The position numbers were made by a program, and so were the translations under genes. Below, one piece after another: positions 14,389 to 27,437 of a stretch of DNA of 64,000 nucleotides. Each line of letters starts with the position of its first letter. The first letter of the stretch is position 1. Origin of the DNA: Pampus argenteus (taxonomy: Eukaryota; Chordata; Actinopteri; Scombriformes; Stromateidae). Below the pieces are notes generated by a model. That model saw only the letters and a list, made by a program, of their open reading frames with translations. It searched no databases and was not told the origin of the DNA. Location: NCBI GenBank assembly GCA_036937835.1, contig CM072874.1, positions 10,802,001 to 10,866,000 of the forward strand, given 5' to 3'.

Positions 14389-17300
14389 GTGTGTATTACA
14401 TTTGCATAAATACACTAACATGCTACTACCACTACTTTAGCTTAAACACATGAGAAATGAAGTAGTCTGTTTTCTATATTTTGCGTGGAGCCAACAATTT
14501 GTCTATATATTATTCTGTGATTGTCTCTTCTATCTACTTTTTAATTCTTACTTTACACAGTTGCAGAAACAGGTGAAAAGCTAAACAATATATATTATTT
14601 TAGTACATACTCCCCTGCAGCTCAGCTAATACAGGATTATCAAGAATGTAGGCCATCAGATATGTATTACATTCACCAGTATCCATTAACACATTTCATC
14701 TAGTGGTTATATAAGAGGGTAATGTTTTAAAAACTCAAAGTATATGCACTCATGGCTCTTTAACAGCATGTATGGCATTTAGAACTGAGTGGACCTACAA
14801 TATATATTTTAATGCCTCTTCATATCAGTGTAACATAGATTTCTGTAAATAAATAAGTTATTACTTACTTACTTATTGTCTCCCTATGTTTTTTTTTCTC
14901 TGAATAGTCAGTAACATGATTAAAATGTCTCAATCTGTACATCATTGGTGACAGCAAACTTACCTGCTGCCTCACAAAAGATTAACTCTGAAAACCTTTA
15001 ACATCGGCGTGTTTGTCCACTGTTCAGGAGAGACTGGATTTTGCTATGAAAGAGATCATATTTGACCTGCTGAGCGTCGGGAAACCTGCCAAAGCCTTCA
15101 GTCTCAACCCAGAGGTAACAAAAGCAGACATTCAGGGCTTTTTACATGGATGAGCATTGCAGTTTTTTGTGGGGGGTTTTTTCAGTCAGCGAGGCAGGTA
15201 AAGAACAGTACGCTCTTTGTTGGAGCATTGAAATGAAATGCACCATTGGCCTGAATAAATATCATTTCAGCTGTAGTAAAGTGATGTACTTTACTGTCGG
15301 GTTTATCTTATACAATGTGATAACTGTATTGTGATTATATGAACAGTAACAAATCATTAAAATCTATCACTACACAGTAAAGACCAATATTGTGAGTATG
15401 TTTTGGACAATTGTTTAATATTATATTATATAAGGCATTCAGATTGTGAAAATAAGTAAAGATTGTTACTACTTAAATTACAGATATTGTAAGATCACAT
15501 CTGATTAAAAAAAAAAAACAATTTCTTTGAGTAGCACAGAATTGTTTTCATTATCCCAAATAAATATACATATAGGATGGATTCTGTCATGTATCTTCCA
15601 GCACATGTATTTACTCAAACCCTGCCAAAAATTAATCATTACTCTTGATAAACAGACTTTGTAGCATGTAGTAAAAATGCTGTGCGTTATCTGTATCCCA
15701 GCGTATGAACATAGGTCTGCGGGCGTTCCTGGTGATAGCAGATGCTCTGCAACAGAAGGACGGAGAGCCTCCGATGCCCAACACAGGAGCCACTCTGCCC
15801 TCTGGAAACTCTCTGAAAAAGAAAAAAACTTATCTCAGCAAGACCCTTACTGAAGAGGAAGCCAAACTAATAGGTTCGTGTGTGTTTACGCAGACAGGAG
15901 AGCTAGTTTAATTTGTATGTTGTCTCTAACTCCATCTTATTTTTTCTCCACAGGCATGTCCTTGTACTACTCCCAAGTGCGAAAGGCTCTGGATAACATC
16001 CTCAGACACTTGGACAAGGAGGTGGGTCGTTGCATGATGCTCACCAGCGTCCAGATGCTCAACAAAGAACCAGAGGACATGATCACGTATGTAACTGCAA
16101 AGTGCAGCAACTGTTTTTTTCAGCCTTGATTGAAATTATGCTGTTTTAGTGACTGAGCTTTTGGTCTGACAAATTATCACTTACACACAGCAAATATGCA
16201 ATTAAACGGCCAACTTTTCTTATTCAAGTCGTTTTCTGAATGTGTTAGCACGTTTAACGTCTGACTCTGTCTTTGTCAGTGGTGAAAGGAAGCCTAAAAT
16301 CGACCTGTTCCGGACATGTGTGGCTGCCATTCCTCGTATCCTTCCTGATGGCATGTCCAAACCTGAGCTCATTGACCTGCTCTCACGGTGAGTTAGAGAC
16401 AGGACAACTTTACTTACTATTGTCTTTTAAATAAACATTGAACTGTGTTGGAACTTTCTGTCAGTGAAGTTGTACTACTTATTTAGTTTTTTGTATCAGT
16501 GATATCTTGTTCATTCAACTTTTCATATGTTGTCATCTATCCTTCAGACTTACGGTGCACATGGACGATGAGCTTCGTCTCATTTCCCAAAACTCCTTGC
16601 AGAGCCTGCTACTTGATTTCTCAGACTGGAGGGAAGACGTCCTGTTTGGTTACACACATTTTCTTTTGCGTGAGGTATAATTGACTGAGACCTTCAGCTA
16701 CTTGGAGAAATCAACTGACAGTAAATGATTATGTGCAGCATTGCATTTGTTACACTACAATTGATTTATTGTGCACAAACCGGTAAGCACTATTTAACGG
16801 GGAAATAGTAACAGTTTGAGAGGATAAGTTCCTTAAATCAAAAAGGAAAAAGTTTTTCACATTATCATTCATTATGCTGCTGTTTATTATTATTTCATTG
16901 TTCAAATCAAAATTTTAAATACCATAAAAAACATAGATTATTAGTGTTTTTAACACTTGCAAAAAATATTCATCATTATTTTTCATTCTAGTTTAATCCA
17001 GTTCAAGTACGCTGCTACCTTTTTATTTGCTATGTTTTATGTTCATATAAATTGTTTTATCTCTCTCCATGGTGCAGTGATTCAAAAATGTTTTCCTTTC
17101 CTAATTAAAAGCATACACCAACATTTGCAGCCCATCTATAAATTTCCTTCTCCAAAAACTCCCAGGTCCAAGACACCCATCAGGGTTTACAGGATGCATC
17201 TGTAAAGCTTCTTCTGCAGCTGCTCACACAGTGGAGGTTAGCTCTGCAGCTCCAGGGGAAGATGCGAGGTGGAGTTGAGGTTTGTACATTTTGTCAGTTT

Positions 17301-20300
17301 CACCACCAAGTGCCATAATTGAATTTACATTTTAAAGGTGCAATGCAGTTATATTGGTTGCTTTTGGGGTTATAAAATGATTTTTAAAACTAACTTCTTT
17401 TCCCTTTTTGTTTTCACTCCTCATCAGGCCAGCCCCAGACTGCCAGACCGAAGCCCTCATTGCTCTGTGCTCCATGCGGTTGAGGGCCTGGCTCTGCTGC
17501 TCCTCTGCTCGTGTCAGATCAGCACACGGAAGCTGGCAGTCGGCGTGTTAAGAGAAATACGCTGCCTCTTCACAGCTCTGGGACACGCTGAGGTCAGCGC
17601 AAGACACTATTCTCAGCTTGTCTCACTTTTTATACACTAGTTTAGATTTTAAGCAACTAACACAGCAAGTTAAAAGATAAATATTAGTTATTAATAGTGA
17701 TTTTGGGAAGAAGGAACATGAAAACAGCGGGATGGAAGAGCAGTAATCTGACCAAAGCTGTGATTAGAAATGCAGCACATGCAACCCATGAATTCTCTCA
17801 CATTGTATGATGCTGTTATAAAAATAGCTGCCTCTATAAATGTCTTTTCCTCCAGGACGATGACAAACCCATGATAGAGGTCATGGACCAGCTGAGCCCA
17901 GCTGTAATGGACAGCTTTGTTCATGTGGCTGTCTCTGACTCGGTAAGTATATTTGTGATAAGAGTGTATAATTTGGTTTTATACTCCACAGCACAGAACG
18001 TCAGATCAGTTATTTATAACACAACCTTCCAGGTCACTTCTTAAATTCCTCTCCTCTTCTTCTTTCCCTCAGTCCACCTTACCACTGAGCCACCATGTTG
18101 ACCTCCAGTGGCTGGTGGAGTGGACGGCTCGACTGGTGAGCAGCTCCTATGACGTGAAGAGCCCGAGCCACGTCTGGATCTTTGCTCAGTGTGTGAAGGA
18201 CCCCTGGGTGCTCTGTCTGCACATCTTCTTGCGGCAGGAACATCTGCCCAAACACTGCCCTACCGCTCTGGGATATGCCTGGCCCTATGCGTTCACACGG
18301 CTACAGCTGCTGCTGCCACTAGTTGACCCCAAGTAAACACACATTCATTTTATTGTGTTTTATTTATATTTATATATATATATATATATATGTGGCATTA
18401 TGTATTTCATACAACAAATAGTACAAGAATATGAAATATTAAAATATCTGACCACCTGCCCCTTCTCCTTTTTTACCTGTTTTTCTACAGCAGCCCAGTG
18501 AATGCTAAGAAGACCAGCACGGCTGGCTCTAGTGACAGCTACATCTCTCTGTGGCGTAACTACCTGATCCTGTGTCTTGGTGTGGCTAAGCCAAGCATCA
18601 TGTCCCCCGGTCACCTCAGAGCTTCCACTCCAGAGATCACTGCCACCACGCCTGATGGCAGCGTCACTTATGACAACAAGGTGTGTGTTTTGTGTGTGTG
18701 AAAGTAGGGTTCATATCAGATCTGAGGAACTAGAAATGTATTGTATGGGATTAGTTAATAGTTTCCAGATTCTTAAAAGTGTCGGGCACAAATAGTCAGG
18801 GAAAGTAATCTATATATTTTTGGCCTGTCCTGATGCATGATGAATATGGTCCAAATTATGAAGGATAATACTCAGGTAGATATTCATATTGACACTGTCA
18901 TAGAATAATCAAATATTGACCAATCCAGTAGAATGTTTGTTAAATGTTACCCATAGACATAATTATATATATGTTAATCCGTGTTTTTTTTTTGTTTTTT
19001 TTTATCATATAGGTGATAGGCACTCCCTCAGTTGCCTGGCTTTTAAAACAACTGGTCCCACTGATGAGAGCTGAGAGTCTAGAGATCACAGAGTCGCTGG
19101 TGTTAGGCTTCGGATGCACAAATGCTCTGGTATTCAGGTATTGGAACAGGAACATAAATGCACACCTACAGTACAATAGCACACATAGCTTGAATTATTA
19201 AAATCAGACCTGGCTCAAGCTAAATATTGTTTTTTACCAACTATGACTGTCACATAATTCTCAAAATTGTTCTTTTGCTTTGGTAGAGAATAAACACACA
19301 AAACCTGAATGTCAACTGGATATATTTAGATTACAATAGATAATGTATGAAGTGCTAGATTTGGTCCACTAATGTAAGAAAGAAATTCTTAGAAGGACAG
19401 AGATGTATCACATTTTTTCAAGGACAGATGTTCGATTGTGAACAGGAGGTATTTTGAGAACTATTTTTAACCTGAAATGTTTTCCAAATGGGTGCTCATT
19501 GTTATTAAAGAGATTAAGGTCTCCCTCCCCAGACATATTTATCTAACATTATTGTGTTTGAGGATTAGTGACATTTGCTTTGCACAAGTTACAAACCATT
19601 CTGTTCGCTTCTATCAGACCATTGTCTGTCTACAAAGACTTGATCAATTTCATTCAGCAATGAAGCAATCAGTTTATATTTTGTACCCCCTTCTTATCCT
19701 GTGTTTTTACAGGGAGCTAGTGGAAGAACTCCATCCATTGATGAAGGAAGCACTGGAGCGTAGACCTGAGGTAACACACTCAAACACAAGATGAGATTAA
19801 CTTTATTGATCCCAGACAGGAAATTTGGAAAATATACTCTAGATGAAGTATAATGTTAATCCAGAGTCACCAGTTAATACAATGTAGAAGTATATTTCAA
19901 GTGGCACATCGTGTAAGCTCATACATAGCCAAAGTACAGCTGTTCTTATCCTATAAACATGCTGAAAAGCTTTTATTTCAACTATTTCGACTATTGCAAT
20001 GCTCTTTTTACTGGTCTTCAAAAGCAGTCAGTTGAAAAGATGTGCTGCTAAACATTTATCCAAAACACGGATGAGAGAGCAGATCATAGCTACACTCCAT
20101 TCGCTCCCAGTATTTTAAGGAAAATGTAATATACGAAACATCAAGTTTTCACTATAGCAATACATTGAAGACCTGTTTGTGTCGTTTGCTTTCAGAACAA
20201 GAAGCGCAGAGAGAGGAGGGATCTTCTCCGTCTTCAGCTGCTGAGGATATTTGAACTGCTGGCGAATGCAGGAGTTATCAGTGACAGGTAGCACAGACAT

Positions 20301-23300
20301 TTAATCTAAGTAGTGCCTTCTAGTTGTTTTGGTTTTGGTCTATTATATATACATAGCTCCACTACTGCTTTTTGGGCTTATCCAACATAACTCTAATAAT
20401 CCACGCTTTTCCCTGTTGATATATACATATATGCTTGTTGAAAGGAGCTACAAGCTGTCAGTCATTTATTAGAACTGGCAACCTTCTCTCACTAGCTTCC
20501 TTATGTAATTTGTCACCAGACGATCTCAATGATTACCAAAGTCAGACTTCCTTCTCCTCCTCTATAGCACTAATGGAGCACTGGAGCGTGATTCCCTGGC
20601 ATTGGGTGCCTTATTCCTTGAGTATGTAGACCTAACCCGGATGCTTCTGGAGGCTGAGAATGAGAAGGAGCTGGATGTGCTTAAAGACATAAGAGCCCAC
20701 TTCAGTGGGATGGTGGCCAATCTCATCCAGTGTGTTCCTGGTAAATCATGTTATTACTTTTTTATGATATTATTGTTTTCATAATACATTGATCTTTCAG
20801 TATTAGTAGTATACTTATACTTATGTATACTTATGTATTACAATGTAAATTTAAATGTTCATATAGACATCTGTCTCCTGTTTTGACTCTCAATGTCTCT
20901 CTCTCACCTTCATGCTTCATTCTGCGCAGTCCACCACCGGCGCTTCCTCTTCCCTCAGCAGTCACTGAGACACCATCTCTTCATCCTCTTCAGCCAATGG
21001 GCCGGACCCTTCAGTGTCATGTTTACTCCCCTTGATCGTTACAGTGACCGCAACCACCAGATCACTCGGTACCAGTACTGTGCTCTCAAGGTAAGCAGTA
21101 CCCACTGTGTTTTTTCTTTTATTGTATTTTACATTCGAAGAAACTCTAGTTAACTCATGTTAAATTTTATTCTTTTGTCACCAAGGCCATGTCAGCGGTT
21201 CTGTGTTGTGGTCCGGTTTTTGACAATGTGGGACTCTCTACTGATGGCTATCTCTACAAATGGCTTGACAACATCTTGGCCTGCCACGACATACGGGTAG
21301 GTGAACCCTGTCAACTGTTATCTTTAGGTTTTTTGCATAGGATGTTTGAAGTCTGAAATGTTCTAAAATGAAATGCATCAGTTTTCTTATATTCTGTACT
21401 GCTACTTTTTTTTTGCTGTTTCCTAATTGTGAATAAAATGTTTGCCCTAGGTGCACCGTCTGGGGTGTGAGGTGGTGATCCTGCTCTTAGAACTAAACCC
21501 AGACCAAATCAATCTGTTCAACTGGGCTGTAGACCGCTGCTTCACTGGATCATACCAGCTGGCGTCTGGCTGCTTTAAGGCCATTGCAACTGTTTGCGGT
21601 AACAGGTAGGGAGTCATGAATTTGTTATAATCTGGTCTATTGAAGACCTATTGAGCAGCTTTTGACCTCCCTGCTGGAGAGTTTAGGTACAAAAAAAAAT
21701 TTAAATAAATAAGTCACATTATTATTATCAAAATAAGATATTAAGAATGTCTTATGCAGCATGCTGCATTATTTTAAAAATATTGTATATTATACAATGC
21801 ACATGTCCAAATGTCAGTTGGTTTTCTTTGTAAGCAGCAACTAATGACCATTTTTCCCTTTTTTGCCAGAAATTACCCGTGTGACTTAGTGACATTGCTC
21901 AATCTGGTGCTGTTCAAGGCTTCAGACACCAGCAGGGAAATATATGAGATCTCTATGCAGCTGATGCAGGTACATAAAGTACATGTATACAACATAGAAA
22001 ACTTTAAAAACACATTTCCAATTATAAATATTTATTTATCAACAAGAGAAGACTAGCATACAGCTGAAACCTGACAATGCATTTTGACTGTAAAAAATAA
22101 ACAATATGTCTGCAGGTGCTGGAGTCTAAGCTGTGTGCATATTCTAAGCGGATGGTGGAGCAAAAGCCTGGTAATATACTGTATGGAACACATGGCCCCC
22201 TGCCTCCACTGTACAGCGTCAACTTGTCTCAACTCTCCATCCAGCTGGCCAGCATGTACCCAGAGCTCACTCTGCCTCTCTTCTCAGGTAAATACTGTAC
22301 TTAAGGGTGAATCTGAAGGGTCAATTCTTTTGTAAAAATACTGTGTCACAATGTCATAATAATGTCATAATAAAAAAGGTCAATGCATGGAAAGTGAAAA
22401 CAAGATATAGACATACTTCATCACAAAGTGCAGGAAACAGCGGCAAGACTAGAACCTCATTATATGTGTTTTGTACATCCTAACTGCTGACCCATCTGTA
22501 AATAAATCTCCAACACCCACCACACATTATCATGTTTCGACAGCAAACACTGGATATCAAATTCAGGAAGTAGATGTACTCCCAAAATGCATTTTTGTGA
22601 CATTAGGGTCATCTGTGCTTCAATAGTGCCAATTAACTACTGAAGCACACAGGATGATGTCTAAAACAGCGCAATTCACTTTCTTTGAACCCTCATAACC
22701 AAAACCCTTAGAAAATGATTTCCTCTAACTTAATTTGTCCGAGCAGAGGTGAGCCAGCGTTTCCCAACAACCCACTCCAACGGCAGACAGATCATGCTGT
22801 CCTACCTGCTACCGTGGCTCAGTAACATTGAGCTAGTGGACACAGGGCTCCTCCCCCCTGCTTCAAGCCCCTGCACACCAGAGGAAGAAACTCGCGGGCA
22901 GGCAAATAGCATTGGTCTGTGTCCCAGTCTGAGAGGTAACGGCTGGGGCTCCCTGCAGGCGACATCTCTGGTGCTCAACAACCTCATGTTCATGACTGCT
23001 AAGGTGGGAAGCAATGTTTGTGGATGTATTTGAAATTACTCTTTTTTTTCCCCAATGAACTCTGCCTTTAAAATGGATTTTCCGCATTGCATTATCAGTA
23101 TGGAGATGAGGTTCCTGGTCCAGAGATTGAGAGCGCCTGGAATGCTCTGGTGTCCAACGAGAGGTGGAGCAACAACTTGCGGATCACCCTGCAGTTCCTT
23201 ATCAGCCTGTGTGGAGTCAGCAGTGATACCACACTGCTGGCTTATGTAAGTTTTGTCTGCACACACCAACACACTGCTCTATAGTACAGTATACAGTATC

Positions 23301-25768
23301 CAATTGATGTATATGTATCTATTTTAGATCAAGAAGGTGGTGATCTACCTGTGTCGCAACAACACAATCCAGACTATGGAGGAGCTTCTGTTTGAGTTGC
23401 AGCAGACTGACCCAGTCAACCCTGTGGTCTTGCACTGTGACAACCCTCCCTTCTACCGTTTCGCTGCCAGCAACAAAGCATCCACCTCACAGACAGGTGG
23501 GAGGAGAAATCCCTGTCACACTCTATGATATCAGATGATAATTTCCTCTCAACATTGACTTTTAGTTTTTTAAAGACTGATGGTTGACTGTATTGTAATT
23601 CTGAACATTATCTTTAAATTGTATCATGTGTAGGCACCACCTCAAGCAGTAACACTGTGGTGGCTGGACAGGACAATCTGGCAGACACTGATGAGAACAA
23701 GCTGGTTAGAGAGAGTGAAGAGCGGTCAGTATTGATACATTTTTATATTTAGTTGACTAGGGTTTGGCAAAAACAATCTTTATATTAATATAAATCTTAT
23801 ATTATATAAGCCTCTGGTAACAACTCTTGTAACATCATGCATTTTCTCTCACCAGGGCCAGGGCTCACAACAGACTGGAGTCTCGCTATAGCAACAGCTC
23901 GGGAGGCTCCTATGAGGATGAAAAGAGTAAGTTGTCTTGGTTTTAATGAGAATGAACGTACAAACTTGCTAGACCTGTAAAGAGCTTCAGGACATGGAAT
24001 CTTCCTGTCATTCCTTGACATGTTCACCACTTTAACCTAAGACTTTTATGCAAATTGTCACTAATCCCCTCATACAGATTGACAGTTTTCAGTGAATAAA
24101 CTGACAGCGATTGTAGACCATGAAACAAAACGTGTCCACAAGTGTGTATCAAACATGTTATTTGGATTCGCGCCAAGGCCCAAGGTCTCTTATGATGCAG
24201 ATACAACTGCGACCACAGGCATGATCTATCTTTAGCAAGCATCTGTGTTGAGGGGCTTCCAGGCGTGAGTCTGACACTCTTGTCCTCATGTGACTAAGCA
24301 GGGCCAAGAGCCAAGTAGATCTATTTCTCAAAAAGTGGACTTTTAATTTCTGAGAAGGGGACATAACCACTTAATCCAATCCAGCATTTGACCTGTTACA
24401 GATATTTTACTCTTGTAAAACCATTAACTAAATATTGAAGAACTGCATTATTGTTGAAATACTTAGACTGTGACATAGCTCATGTTTGGAATACCGCAGG
24501 TTTTGAATTGGCTGTTTTGGGGTGGTTAAGTAATGTTGGTAAGTTATCTGTCACATGAGCTGTTTGGGAACTTCTTTATACTAACAATCTATAGTCAGAG
24601 TATTTTAAATAGATATCATTGAAGTTAAGAGAGATTCCTGGCATTTACTGTATGTATGTGATGTTTCATCATGTTTAAGTTTATTTTTATTGACTAAATC
24701 TTGGGATTGTTTTGTTTTTATAGATGACCCACTTCCGCCATATGCCGGTTGGCTGCTGGGTGTTCTGGAGACCAACCATCCTCATCCATTACCCATGCCC
24801 GTTAACGGAGGATGCTGGGCTCCTCTTGTTGACTACCTGCCTGAAACCATCACACCTAGAGGACCACTGCACAGGTACACACAAACAGACTCACAGTAGG
24901 AATGGTCAGCAAAGCAAGGTATTCTCTCAGACACACCCATCACACCTACTCACACATTGTCTGAAAACATTCAGCACAAAATGAAACTGAGTCGGCTTAC
25001 TCCGCCTCTACTAGGATGCATTGTAGAAGAACAGAATCTAATATTACATTAATGTGGCTTTATGTTCAGACAAATGACGTTTATCTATATCTGCAGTCCT
25101 CACAATTCCAGCAATGTATACACAAAAACTGTTCGTAGTATAAGACTAAAATTAATTGCTGCTTTTTTCCTCAATTCGTGTGTTAATTGTCTCAAACACC
25201 TCCCTTTATGACCTCTTTGACTTCAGTAAATTTAAGAGGTAATTGCCCTCCTGGACAATCTAGCAAGTGTTGTTGATTGTACTGTGCACTCACTACAGTG
25301 ACACTATTGTGTCTGTTAATCCTCAGGTGTAACATTGCAGTGATCTTTATGACTGAAATGGTGGTGGACCACAGCGTGAGAGAAGACTGGGCTTTACACC
25401 TGCCTTTGCTACTACATGCACTCTTCTTGGGTAGGAGTACACAACATGCATATATTACACATAACTTAAATTTGGTATACCTCTAACCTGTAAAATGCTG
25501 CCTGGAAATTCAAAAGTGAAAAAAAGAAAACACACAGCCTAAATGTCATGCATAAAATACACAACCTATCATGTGAATTTTGACCAGCTCTATATGATAT
25601 TATATTTTGAGTGTGATTGACCTTTTTGAAAACTTGACTAGCTGGCTGATCATCTGTTTAAACTCAGAGAAGTTTTCTGATAACAAGTCTTATCTCCCAT
25701 TAAGAGAGTATGAGGTGGACTTGAACTGAAAAGATAAGATCTAAAATCATTCTTTCAATTACCTTCTG

Positions 25769-25817
<49 letters not shown>

Positions 25818-27395
25818 TACACACACACACATAACTAAAATTTTCTTGAGATGTGTAGGTATTTTGTGACGTCCAATAAGCTTAGCGTGACAGTGTGAGG
25901 TTTTATCTCCATCCCACACAGACGGGCACTTCAGGACAGACTGTTCTTTTGTGTCACCCCCGACACAACTTTATAATCTAACACCTGGACACATACCTAC
26001 CCTCATAGCTGTGCAGAAATGTATTATTATGTACACTGCATATTCCACATACTAACCCTCAAGTTTAGGCTTGTCATTATTATCCAATCAGCTAGTGTCA
26101 CTGTGCACATGATGCTGCTGAGCCATGATGCTGTTGATGAATCCATGTTGTGTTGTTTCATGATTTTTTTTTTCTGGTTGTGTATCAACATTAATTTCCA
26201 ATTCAGTTCAATAGTAACATGCACAACTTGCATATGAAACGGGAAGTAAGTTGTAGCAACCACTGATGAACATCAATCTGATGCACAAGAGATAAGAGAT
26301 GAGAAACTTTGTCATTATACTGCTGTTCAAGACAACAACACAATAAAATTACAATGGCACACTAAACACAGCAGATATTTAGGAGACTATACTCCGACAT
26401 TTCTGAGCACAGCAACAGTATCAAGCAATATTAAAATTCTCTTAATATATCTTTATCATTCTAAGTAATTAATTCCTAGAAATGTACAAACTTTTTTTTA
26501 TTGTAGCAAGACAGTTACATATGCAGATAAATATCAGCATCATTACAAGCTAAAATCTATAGCATACATTTAATCTTTTTTGCTTTAGTATACATCTTCA
26601 CCTACCTGTTACTACACAGTATTCTCACCTAGTTTGTGTCTAATCCTGTCCTTGTATATTTTACTGGCCAGGTTTGGACCACTATAGACCAGAGGTTTAT
26701 GAACACAGCAAGCGGCTCCTTCTCCACCTTCTTATTGCACTCTCATGCAACAACAACTTCCAGGTTAGAGTGTGGTGCTTGTTATTTATGCCACCCGTCA
26801 ACAGGACTTCAGCCAAATAATACAGAAGCCTCCTTTCTGTGTTTCTAGGTAATAGCCTCAGTACTGATGCTGACCAGAGAGATCAGTGACAACAAGACTC
26901 TCACCATTAAATCCAGCTACCACACAGAGTATCAACAGTCACGTAAGTAGAAAATACACACATTTAGTGTTCCTGTGACATAGGAAAACAGATATAAACA
27001 TGTGCTGAAAGAATGTAGTACTTAATAACATGGTACAGATGCAGTGCAATATAATAATAGTAGATTTAATTCTGAAAACCCTGTCATAATGTTCCCATAG
27101 ATGCACCTGACTTCCTGCGAGAGTGGCAGACGTCTCCAGTGGTGGATTCTGGCCTTAGCTCCACCTCCAACTCTTCCTCTGCCAGTCTGGGTGGCGGCAG
27201 CACTGCGGGCAGTGTTGGAAATTTGCCCCTTGTAACACCTGACGACCTGGAGGACCTTGAAGATACGACCAATGAGACTGACGAGAAGACAAACAAACTC
27301 ATTGAGTTCCTCTCCACCAGGTACGCAGACCCCAAGTAATGTTTAGGGCAGTTCTGGTGGCGATGCTGCTGGATTCTGATGCACACATGTTTAAG

Positions 27396-27437
<42 letters not shown>

